From assembly GCA_003564925.1 (NCBI GenBank), contig PXDW01000089.1:1-12799 (forward strand): a stretch of 12,799 nucleotides of DNA, given 5' to 3'. Numbering within the stretch: the stretch's first letter is position 1; each line of letters starts with the position of its first letter. The position numbers were made by a program, and so were the translations under genes. The notes under the pieces are model-generated. The model was not told where the DNA came from. It saw nothing but the letters and a program-made list of their open reading frames with translations, and made no database searches. This DNA comes from Candidatus Woesearchaeota archaeon (lineage in GTDB: Archaea; Nanobdellota; Nanobdellia; Woesearchaeales; PXDW01). Shown here in pieces: positions 7,136 to 12,799 of the stretch.

Positions 7136-7213
7136 ATTAATATTTTACAAAGAATTATATAAAAACATTTAGTTTTGTAAAGGTTTATATAATATTTTAA
7201 ATAAATAATAGTC
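7136..7213. promoter_or_regulatory. Divergent promoter region between CAP protein and phosphoesterase fusion
   Basis: A minus-strand TATA element (7156-7163) lies 21-28 nt before the ATG at 7135. On the plus strand a BRE-like GTAAAG (7177-7182) and TATA element (7183-7191) lie 23-31 nt before the ATG at 7214. Both fit leaderless starts. The plus-strand promoter is the second copy of a repeated block also found at 5122-5160. Confidence 0.65.
7170..7207 (+). repeat. Promoter-like repeat, copy 2
   Basis: This copy matches 5122-5160 in two blocks: 19 identical bases (7170-7188) and 11 identical bases (7197-7207), with spacers of 8 and 9 bases. It contains the BRE/TATA elements of the phosphoesterase fusion gene that starts at 7214. 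Confidence 0.65.
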
Positions 7214-8359
7214 ATGGCACATTATCTTATTGAATTCAGATTTTTAGGGAATTCAAAGCATGAAATAAAGAGTTTAATTTGGGAAGTAAATAAAAAATTT
7301 CATATTAGACCACCACATAGACCTATTCCGCATATTTCTTTAGTAGGACCATTTTATACAAGAGATGAAAAAAGATTAGTTAATGATTTCAAAGAACTTT
7401 GTTCTAAACAATCTTTAATGGAATTTAAAATAGAAGGTTATGATACTTTTGAAAATACTCGTGTTGTATATATTAATATTAATCCTAGTAAAGAACTGAA
7501 AAAATTTAGGTGGGAACTTTCTAATAGTTTGAAAGATTATTGTAATCTGAAGCCAATTGATTTGAATAGATCTTTTAGCTTTCATGCAACAATTGCTATG
7601 AAATTATCACCTAATAAATTTGAAGATGTAAAGAAGTATATTAAAAGTAGAGGAGAAATAAATTTTGAGCACCGTTTGACAAGAGTAACTTTGATTAAAA
7701 ATCAAAAGATACTATGTGAATACGATTTTCTACTAAAAAGATTATTAAACAGAAGAGAGGCTAAAAGCCAGAGTATTCTGAAAGAAACTTTTAGAAAAAT
7801 GCATGAATTCATACCAGAAGAAATACCAGAGATAACAGAAAAATCGTTCAGTTTATTCAGAAAAAAAAGAATATTCTTTATTGGCGATTTACATCTAGAT
7901 CATGCCAATATAATCAAATATTGTAATAGGCCTTTTAAAACTACAAAAGAGATGAATGATACTATAATAAAAAACTGGAATAATAGTATAAATAAATGTG
8001 ATGTTGTTTATTTTTTAGGCGATATGTCTTATGGTGTAGGAAGTAGAAAAACTAGTTATTGGTTAAATGTACTAAATGGCAATATTATTTTTATAAAAGG
8101 TAGTCATGATAGGTCAAGAAAAATAAATTTTTACAATAAAGTTATATTAAATTATAAAGATAAAAAATTTTTATTAGTCCACGACCCTAAAGATATTCCA
8201 AAAGATTGGCATGGCTGGGTAATTCATGGACATCATCATAATAATTATCCTAGAGAATTTCCTTTGATCAACAAAAAGAATAAAACAATTAATGTTAGTG
8301 CTGAAATGCTTAATTATAAACCCCTCTCTATTAAAGAATTGCTAAAGTTAATAAAATAA
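7214..8359 (+). CDS. Fusion of a 2H phosphoesterase (LigT/ThpR-like) and a calcineurin-like metallophosphoesterase
   Basis: The protein has 381 residues in two enzyme domains. Residues 1-172 form a 2H phosphoesterase with both signature motifs, His40-x-Ser42 and His124-x-Thr126. Enzymes of this group open 2',3'-cyclic phosphates of RNA. After a linker (about 173-217), residues 218-381 form a calcineurin-like phosphoesterase of the COG4186 type: D-L-H (Asp225, His227), G-D (269-270), G-S-H-D (296-299), His323 in L-V-H-D, and G-H-H-H (His340, His342). The usual Asn of the G-N-H-D motif is Ser297 here, the one departure from the metal site. Joined, the two activities could heal RNA ends by opening a cyclic phosphate and then removing the phosphomonoester. 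That is inference. Codons are strongly A/T-biased. The ATG at 7214 has its own promoter and the stop is TAA. The next gene is convergent, so the gene is a single transcript. Confidence 0.85.
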   Translation: MAHYLIEFRFLGNSKHEIKSLIWEVNKKFHIRPPHRPIPHISLVGPFYTRDEKRLVNDFKELCSKQSLMEFKIEGYDTFENTRVVYININPSKELKKFRWELSNSLKDYCNLKPIDLNRSFSFHATIAMKLSPNKFEDVKKYIKSRGEINFEHRLTRVTLIKNQKILCEYDFLLKRLLNRREAKSQSILKETFRKMHEFIPEEIPEITEKSFSLFRKKRIFFIGDLHLDHANIIKYCNRPFKTTKEMNDTIIKNWNNSINKCDVVYFLGDMSYGVGSRKTSYWLNVLNGNIIFIKGSHDRSRKINFYNKVILNYKDKKFLLVHDPKDIPKDWHGWVIHGHHHNNYPREFPLINKKNKTINVSAEMLNYKPLSIKELLKLIK

Positions 8360-8513
8360 TTCTAAAGATGTAAGTTTTCCAGTTTATTGAATTGATTCTA
8401 AAATATTTTTATGTGTAGTTTTTGCTTATTAAAAACATGTATTTAGTTAGCTCGGCTATGAAGTGACCAATAAGAAAAATGTAGGGGTGAAAAATAAAAT
8501 TCCTTGGTTAAAT

Positions 8514-8912
8514 TTAAAATAGAAATGAACTAATTAAAGAGCTAATCCCAATAATTAAAGCAACTAGTGTAAGTGCAATCACCCATTTTGTGAGTTTCTC
8601 AGTATTCCACATACTTATTAAGCTTAAACCTGTTGGTCCAAGTTTTACCATATTTACATCTTTAGATCTTACCAGTACACCCTGGTCAACAAAAGTACCA
8701 ATATCCTCTTCAGATAATATTTGTTTAGTCCAAGCTATGCCTTCAACAAAATTTTTTGGATAAAACCTATAATAATAATACAAAAGCTTTTTGATATCTT
8801 TATGAGATTCATGCTCTATTAGTGATTTATAAAATGCCTTAAAAAGTTTTTTCTTAATCTTTGGGTTTTTAATTTCTTTCGGGCCTTCTTTCCTTTTTAT
8901 TTTGATTACCAT
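8514..8912 (-). CDS. Tail-anchored winged-helix-like protein
   Basis: The protein has 132 residues: a basic start (1-25), helices at about 22-50, a region of winged-helix look (about 55-103), and one C-terminal membrane segment (about 109-131) ending the protein. The winged-helix impression comes from a helix L-S-E-E-D-I-G, then G-V-L-V-R, a hairpin, and the L-G-P-T-G-L-S-L-I end that resembles the L-T-x-x-G-x-x-L-I end of many DNA-binding winged helices. The architecture puts the domain in the cytoplasm on a tail anchor. Whether it binds DNA is not shown. An A/T-rich TATA element at about 8933-8943 on the minus strand supports the ATG at 8912. The 154 bases between the previous gene and its 3' end hold no gene I can support. 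Confidence 0.6.
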   Translation of the reverse strand: MVIKIKRKEGPKEIKNPKIKKKLFKAFYKSLIEHESHKDIKKLLYYYYRFYPKNFVEGIAWTKQILSEEDIGTFVDQGVLVRSKDVNMVKLGPTGLSLISMWNTEKLTKWVIALTLVALIIGISSLISSFLF

Positions 8913-9038
8913 TCATAGTAATAGTTTCTTAGAATTTATATTATTTGTGATAATAAAAGAATTTTTATTGGATATGATAAAAAATAGAATAAAAAAATTT
9001 AAATAGTATAGAAAAAAATAAAGGAAGGGGTGAAAAAT

Positions 9039-9161
9039 ATGGATAGTGAAGAACTAAATTTTTTAGTAGATACTATTCTTCAGTTGAAGGGAAGCATAAA
9101 TGACCTTTCAGATAACATAAGCAATCTTGCAGAACAGATGAAAAATAACAGCAAAAAATAA
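9039..9161 (+). CDS. 40-residue acidic helical peptide
   Basis: An ATG at 9039 opens a 40-residue frame ending in TAA (9159-9161). It has its own signals: GGGGTGA (9027-9033) is a strong ribosome binding site 5 nt before the ATG, and a TATA-like ATTTAAAT stands at about 8997-9004, implying a leader of roughly 12-15 nt. The peptide is amphipathic, with hydrophobic residues (Leu, Val, Ile) at heptad-like spacing across residues 5-34 and a polar Lys/Asn end, so a short coiled coil is likely. It is followed by a T-rich terminator. Its small size, own promoter and terminator argue for a real small protein. I do not know a homologue. It is divergent from the tail-anchored protein. Confidence 0.65.
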   Translation: MDSEELNFLVDTILQLKGSINDLSDNISNLAEQMKNNSKK

Positions 9162-9166
9162 GCAGA

Positions 9167-9196
9167 ATTTCTTTTTACATTTTCTCTTTTTTTTAT
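9167..9196 (+). terminator. T-rich transcription terminator after the 40-residue peptide
   Basis: Two pyrimidine runs, a T-run near 9170-9176 and eight T near 9187-9194, follow the stop codon within 35 bases. Oligo-T tracts without a required hairpin are the normal intrinsic termination signal of archaeal RNA polymerase. Confidence 0.55.
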
Positions 9197-9324
9197 ATTA
9201 TAATAAGAAGCACATTTATATAAAACATAAAGTCCCATAATACGACAACATTATTTTAATTCCATTACTTAAGACAGAGCCCGTTTTCACAACATTTTTA
9301 AATAATCTTTTTTTCTTGTTTGCT
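9197..9324 (+). promoter_or_regulatory. Promoter region upstream of the deoxyhypusine synthase operon
   Basis: Two TATA-like elements are visible. One is at about 9213-9222 (TTTATATAAA) and would start RNA near 9240, where no gene follows at once. The other, ATTTTTAAATAAT at 9294-9306, would start RNA at about 9325, exactly at an ATG. If the first is used, the operon mRNA has a leader of about 160 nt; if the second, about 76 nt. No palindromic operator or convincing hairpin was seen between them. Confidence 0.5.
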
Positions 9325-9369
9325 ATGAACAGAACATTGTTTGATACTGTAAGCTTTTCAGGCAGGTAG
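9325..9369 (+). CDS. Possible leaderless upstream ORF (14 residues) before deoxyhypusine synthase
   Basis: An ATG at 9325 lies 19-31 nt after the TATA element at 9294-9306, the same spacing as the leaderless genes of this window, so the transcript would begin on or next to this codon. The frame encodes 14 residues and stops at TAG (9367-9369). The synthase start follows 31 bases later and has its own strong ribosome binding site. It is not a frame-shifted N-terminus of the synthase, which starts normally. It could be a leader peptide acting on expression of the operon, or a chance ATG. Confidence 0.35.
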   Translation: MNRTLFDTVSFSGR

Positions 9370-9400
9370 ATTTCTGTTTAATTATTCTTAAGGTGATAAT

Positions 9401-10336
9401 ATGGCCAAGGTTAAAGACTTATTGTGGAATGAAGGAATGTCCGTTAGGGACCTAACAAATAGCTTAGGGAATGTTGGATTCCAAAGCGTTCAGCTTAATA
9501 ATGCTGCAAAAGTTATAGTTAAAATGAAAAAGGAAGGAGCAAAAATCTTCTTTACATTTACATCAAACATGGTAACTTCCGGGTTAAGGGGCTTGTTCGC
9601 TCAAACCATTCAGCTAAAACTGGCAGATGTTATTGTAACAACAGTTGGCGGAATAGAGGAAGACATAATGAAATCTATGGGAGAAAAATTTGATATTGGA
9701 AAATTCTCATCTGATGATGTTGAACTTTATGAAAAAGGGGAGAACAGGATAGGCAACCTATTTATAAGAAGCGAGTCCTACTGCAAGTTTGAAGAGTTCA
9801 TGCAGCTTGCTCTCAAAGACCTTTACAAAAAAAAGAAAACATGGGCAGTTTCAGAACTATTAAAAGAGCTGGGCCTAATCCTAAAAGATGAAAACTCAAT
9901 CTTATACCAATCAGCCAAAAACAATGTTCCTATTTTCTGCCCTGCAATAACAGACGGAGCATTCGGCTTCCATCTGTATATGTTCAAGCAGAAGAATCCT
10001 GATTTTATAGTTGATGTTGTTGATGATTTCAAAAATATTCTGCTGAGCACTAGCCATGATGAAAAAAAAGGGGTAATCAGCCTTGGGGGAGGAGTAAGCA
10101 AGCACCATGCATTATTGTCATGCCTTTTAAACGGGGGGCTTGACTACGCTGTCTATCTTACAACATCCCATCAAACCTCGGGAAGCATGTCAGGAGCAAC
10201 AACAGACGAAGCAAAAAGCTGGGGAAAAGTGAAAGATGACTCAGATGCATCCACAGTTATAGGGGATGTAACAATAACATTCCCCTTGGTTATAATTTCA
10301 GCTTTTGAAGAGCTGAGAAAAGAGGGAATGATATGA
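9401..10336 (+). CDS. dhs: Deoxyhypusine synthase
   Basis: The protein has 311 residues. The enzyme transfers the aminobutyl group of spermidine, with NAD, to a lysine of the archaeal translation factor aIF5A, the first step of hypusine formation in the cytosol. Recognition rests on the T-S-N-x-x-x-S-G-x-R block, the T-T-x-G-G-x-E-E-D block (NAD and substrate site), G-G-G-V-S-K-H-H with the conserved His pair, and the S-G-A-x-x-D-E-A-x-S-W-G-K segment holding Lys276, which corresponds to human Lys329 that carries the enzyme-substrate intermediate. The length is a little shorter than the human enzyme at the N-terminus, usual for archaea. The start is fixed by the ribosome binding site AAGGTGAT (9390-9397) before the ATG. 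It overlaps the PLP decarboxylase by 4 bases (ATGA), so the two are one operon and probably translationally coupled. Confidence 0.93.
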   Translation: MAKVKDLLWNEGMSVRDLTNSLGNVGFQSVQLNNAAKVIVKMKKEGAKIFFTFTSNMVTSGLRGLFAQTIQLKLADVIVTTVGGIEEDIMKSMGEKFDIGKFSSDDVELYEKGENRIGNLFIRSESYCKFEEFMQLALKDLYKKKKTWAVSELLKELGLILKDENSILYQSAKNNVPIFCPAITDGAFGFHLYMFKQKNPDFIVDVVDDFKNILLSTSHDEKKGVISLGGGVSKHHALLSCLLNGGLDYAVYLTTSHQTSGSMSGATTDEAKSWGKVKDDSDASTVIGDVTITFPLVIISAFEELRKEGMI

Positions 10337-11367
10337 AGCAAAAAGCAAGGTTTGTCCTGAACAAAAAAAAACTACTGGAACAGTACAATATTGTTAAAGA
10401 GTTAGGGGATGAAGTTTCCTACAGCTTAAAGACAAACCCTTTTGTAGGCTCTATACTGGAAAAAGAAACAAAATGCCTCTTTAGTATACACTCAGAAGAG
10501 CTAGTTGAAAAAATAAAAGAGCCTTCAAGAATATGGTTTTTTGCACAGGCATGGGACAAGGAAGAGATAAAGCGGTTACTCTCGTTAAAAATAAGCAATT
10601 TTGTTGTTGACAATGAGTCTGATTTGAATACGCTGATAGGCTGCATTAATGAAAGCAGGAAAAAAATAAATCTGCTTCTTAGGATGAAGCTGAAAGAAAA
10701 AACAGTTCAGACAGGAAAACACTTTGTTTTTGGAATGAGTTCTGATCAGATAAACAGGCTTGTTCCGGAACTGAAAAAAAACAGCATGATAGGAAAATTA
10801 GGCATTCATTTCCACAGAAAAACCCAGAATATCAGCGAGTGGTCTTTAAAAGAAGATTTTCTTGAATCTGTGAATATTCTTGATTACGTAGATTTGGTTG
10901 ATATAGGGGGCGGGCTTCCAACAGACTATAAAAATTCAAGGGCCAAAGATGTTCTGCCCAATATTTTCAAAAAAATAAAAGAATTTAAAGAAATACTCAA
11001 CAGCAAAAAGATAAAAATGATTATAGAGCCTGGAAGATTTCTAGCTGCCCCATGCATTAAGCTTGAGTGCTATATAATAAGCATTTATGACAGCAACATA
11101 ATTGTTGACTGCTCTGTTTACAATTCTGCTATGGACACCTTTATAGCCAGTGTCAGGATGAAAATAGAGGGAGAGCTGGAATCCGGAAATGCTTATACAA
11201 TAAAAGGCTGCACGCCAGATTCTATGGACATATTAAGGTATAGGGTATACCTAAAAAACCCCAAAGTAGGCGATAAAATAACCTTCCTTAATGCCGGAGC
11301 TTATACATTCAGCACAGATTTCTGCAACCTAAAAAAATTAGATACGGTTGTTGATTTATATTTCTAA
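10333..11367 (+). CDS. Fold-type III PLP-dependent decarboxylase (ornithine/diaminopimelate decarboxylase family)
   Basis: The protein has 344 residues, shorter than the about 390-450 of most family members. PLP-site motifs are in order: Lys33 in Y-S-L-K-T-N (Schiff base lysine), G-I-H-F-H (157-161), the phosphate-binding glycines D-I-G-G-G (190-194), E-P-G-R (232-235), and A-G-A-Y (321-324) with Tyr324. The C-terminal catalytic block reads G-C-T-P-D-S-M-D (292-299), where ornithine decarboxylases have G-P-T-C-D-x-x-D. The catalytic Cys is therefore replaced by Pro295 while a Cys sits two places earlier (293). Asp296 and Asp299 are kept, favouring a diamine-forming substrate such as ornithine or a carboxy-polyamine. 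The tight overlap with deoxyhypusine synthase suggests it feeds the polyamine needed there. The exact substrate (ornithine, arginine-derived or carboxyspermidine) is not settled by the sequence. GAGG at 10322-10325 serves as ribosome binding site. Confidence 0.85.
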   Translation: MKQKARFVLNKKKLLEQYNIVKELGDEVSYSLKTNPFVGSILEKETKCLFSIHSEELVEKIKEPSRIWFFAQAWDKEEIKRLLSLKISNFVVDNESDLNTLIGCINESRKKINLLLRMKLKEKTVQTGKHFVFGMSSDQINRLVPELKKNSMIGKLGIHFHRKTQNISEWSLKEDFLESVNILDYVDLVDIGGGLPTDYKNSRAKDVLPNIFKKIKEFKEILNSKKIKMIIEPGRFLAAPCIKLECYIISIYDSNIIVDCSVYNSAMDTFIASVRMKIEGELESGNAYTIKGCTPDSMDILRYRVYLKNPKVGDKITFLNAGAYTFSTDFCNLKKLDTVVDLYF

Positions 11368-11379
11368 TTTAAAATAATC

Positions 11380-12387
11380 TCAATACATGGAATCATTTTT
11401 TGTTTTTCTAGCAGAAACATAATCAATATAAGAAACTTCTAAACAGGAGGGTTCTATTTTCATTACTAATGATTTAAAATAGAATTCGAGAAACTTAGGG
11501 GACAAACTACTAAAAAGTAAGAGTATAAGATATTTATAATCTGGAACCCTAGTAAATAAAAAAATATTTCCTTCTTGTTTTTGTTGTTGTGTTCTTTTTC
11601 CGTAAAATTTTGCTGAAAGCGTTCCCCAATTTATTGAATCAGTTTCAATTAGATCAGAAAATGATTTTAAAATTTTTGATCTAAAATATTTATTCTGATC
11701 TATTTGTTTTGAATACTTTTTACGAATTTTTTCTTCTAAAAGTATACTATCTAAAAGTGTATCATTTTCATCATCTACACTAAGCTTTTTAATTTTCTTT
11801 AAATAGGCTTCATACTTATCATATGGAATATAAGAAATAATAGATTTTGAATCTGATAATCCTCCTGCATCATTTTCTTCAAGCCCTGGAAGAAAGTACC
11901 CTTCCAATATGGAATTATAAATTGGATCAGATGATGGTTGAAGATCTAAAAAATGAAAAAATAATCCTCCTCTTTTCAAAACTCTAGTTGATTCCTGCAT
12001 TGCATCTTCTAAATTATAAAAGGTATCAAAAGAACTTAAACCACAAACAACATCAAAGCTTTCATCAGGAGAAGGAATGTCATAAACAGAAGCCTCTAAA
12101 TAATTGCCTTGGGGATGTCTTTTTTTAGCCTCGTCCAATAAATAATGGGAAGAGTCCATTTGAATCCATTCTCCTTTAAATTCTTCGGGCCAATTTCTTT
12201 TTAAAAAGCCTAACCCAGAACCAATTTCTAAAACTCTTTCAGTTCCATCAAAATTTTTTTTATAGAAATTATGGAAAATCTTCTTTGTAGCTCTCAAATA
12301 AAAATTTCTCAAGTATTCAAAACGGTCTAGAACATCAAGTCCGTTTCCAGCTTCATCCCAAGTACTATCTTTTATATCTTTATCCAT
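11380..12387 (-). CDS. Class I SAM-dependent methyltransferase (Methyltransf_11 type)
   Basis: The protein has 335 residues. A Rossmann methyltransferase fold covers about 45-150: motif I V-L-E-I-G-S-G-L-G (52-60) binds S-adenosylmethionine, the acidic end of strand two is Asp78 in Q-M-D, the next motif is V-Y-D-I-P-x-P-D-E-S-F-D-V-V (101-114), and V-L-K-R-G-G (136-141) precedes the later strand. The pattern is that of small-molecule methyltransferases of the UbiE/Methyltransf_11 group. The C-terminal half (about 155-335) is helical and specific to this protein, so the substrate cannot be named. A minus-strand TATA element (12407-12417) at 20-30 nt supports the ATG at 12387. It is convergent with the hypusine operon and divergent from the NUDIX gene. 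It looks AT-rich relative to that operon. Confidence 0.85.
   Translation of the reverse strand: MDKDIKDSTWDEAGNGLDVLDRFEYLRNFYLRATKKIFHNFYKKNFDGTERVLEIGSGLGFLKRNWPEEFKGEWIQMDSSHYLLDEAKKRHPQGNYLEASVYDIPSPDESFDVVCGLSSFDTFYNLEDAMQESTRVLKRGGLFFHFLDLQPSSDPIYNSILEGYFLPGLEENDAGGLSDSKSIISYIPYDKYEAYLKKIKKLSVDDENDTLLDSILLEEKIRKKYSKQIDQNKYFRSKILKSFSDLIETDSINWGTLSAKFYGKRTQQQKQEGNIFLFTRVPDYKYLILLLFSSLSPKFLEFYFKSLVMKIEPSCLEVSYIDYVSARKTKNDSMY
11396..11407 (+). terminator. Oligo-T terminator for the hypusine operon
   Basis: A run of twelve bases, all T except one G, lies 28 bases after the decarboxylase stop on the plus strand. It overlaps the 3' end of the convergent methyltransferase gene. It fits the oligo-T terminators of archaeal RNA polymerase. 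The gap between the two convergent stop codons is only 12 bases. Confidence 0.5.
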
Positions 12388-12498
12388 AAAAACAAAAACA
12401 GAAGCTTATTTTTAAATCTTTTTATTTAATAACCACTAATAAGTAAATATCTTTTAAAATCAAAAGCTTTTTAATTTGAAGAGTTATTCTTGCTAAGT
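12388..12498. promoter_or_regulatory. Divergent promoter region, methyltransferase and NUDIX genes
   Basis: On the minus strand a TATA-like ATTTAAAAATA (12407-12417) precedes the methyltransferase ATG at 12387. On the plus strand CAAAAGC followed by TTTTTAATTT (about 12468-12476) stands 23-31 nt before the NUDIX ATG at 12499. Both spacings fit leaderless starts. Nothing else is seen in the gap. Confidence 0.5.
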
Positions 12499-12799
12499 AT
12501 GCAATCAGATTTTCCTAAAGTTGGTGTCGGGGTTATTGTAATAAAAGACAACAAGATTCTTCTAGGCAAAAGAAAGAATTCTCATGGTGAGGGCTCATGG
12601 TCTTTTCCAGGAGGACACTTGGAATTTAATGAATCTTTAGAGAACTGCTCAAAAAGAGAAGTGATGGAAGAAACAGGAATTAAAATAAAAAATATAAGGT
12701 TTGGAACAATAACAAACGATATTTTCAAAAGAGAGAAAAAGCATTACATAACAATATTCATGATTTCTGATTATTTAGAAGGACAAGAAAGAATAATGG
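12499..12799 (+). CDS. NUDIX hydrolase, 5' part only (100 residues in window)
   Basis: The frame starts at ATG 12499 and is still open at the end of the window. The NUDIX box is complete: Gly39, Glu45, Arg53, Glu54, Glu57, Glu58 and Gly60 fit G-x5-E-x7-R-E-U-x-E-E-x-G-U, the magnesium-binding catalytic helix. The preceding W-S-F-P-G-G-H-L-E-F stretch (34-43) resembles NUDT15/MutT-type members that clean oxidised or non-standard nucleoside triphosphates. The substrate cannot be fixed without the C-terminal part. The ATG is supported by a TATA-like element near 12468-12476. A full member of this group is about 130-160 residues, so about a quarter to a third is missing. Confidence 0.88.
   Translation, partial: MQSDFPKVGVGVIVIKDNKILLGKRKNSHGEGSWSFPGGHLEFNESLENCSKREVMEETGIKIKNIRFGTITNDIFKREKKHYITIFMISDYLEGQERIM

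Noticed and set aside
8483..8496. Copy of the ribosome binding site block of the 40-residue peptide
   Set aside because: The ATG position reads AAA and the frame stops after eight codons, so no gene is called; it is mentioned only as a possible lost copy.
9213..9240. Possible small RNA gene started by the TATA element at 9213-9222
   Set aside because: No stable fold, C/D or H/ACA box or terminator is seen before the operon, so only a promoter-like element is recorded.

Overview
The window looks like a piece of an AT-rich archaeal chromosome, most likely from a small-genome (DPANN-type, Woesearchaeota/Pacearchaeota-like) lineage. The evidence is a deoxyhypusine synthase with its active-site lysine, a membrane-anchored Lon-like protease of the archaeal S16 type, a TtuA/Ncs6-related protein, a DUF4013 membrane protein, and promoters of archaeal form (BRE plus TATA box 23-33 nt before the start codon). 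Most genes appear to be transcribed leaderless. A few instead carry a Shine-Dalgarno sequence of the GGTGA type. The lineage assignment is inference; the archaeal assignment is strong.

Left part (1-4342), cell-envelope flavour: the 3' end of a cysteine-rich protein; an exported Lon-fold protease with a C-terminal anchor, followed by a strong RNA hairpin; a shortened, degenerate tRNA-thiolation-like protein; an exported two-HKD phospholipase D-type protein; and, convergent to it with a one-base gap, a small double-anchored protein with six cysteines.

Middle part (4343-9161), AT-rich and hypothetical-rich: a DUF4013 membrane protein; a short decayed-looking ORF; a very basic single-pass membrane protein; a membrane-anchored CAP/SCP-domain protein divergent from a fusion of a 2H (LigT/ThpR-like) phosphoesterase with a calcineurin-like metallophosphoesterase; a tail-anchored winged-helix-like protein; and a 40-residue peptide with its own promoter and ribosome binding site. 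One promoter block is repeated in front of the decayed ORF and the phosphoesterase fusion.

Right part (9162-12799), metabolism: deoxyhypusine synthase overlaps by 4 bases a fold-type III PLP decarboxylase related to ornithine decarboxylase, a pairing that ties polyamine supply to eIF5A hypusination. A possible leaderless 14-residue upstream ORF precedes the synthase. Then come a convergent class I SAM methyltransferase and, divergent from that, the 5' part of a NUDIX hydrolase that runs off the window.

No tRNA, rRNA, CRISPR array, insertion sequence or integrase was seen. No complete new defence-like system is evident. The most unusual items are the phosphoesterase fusion, the degenerate thiolation-like protein, and the upstream ORF before the hypusine operon.
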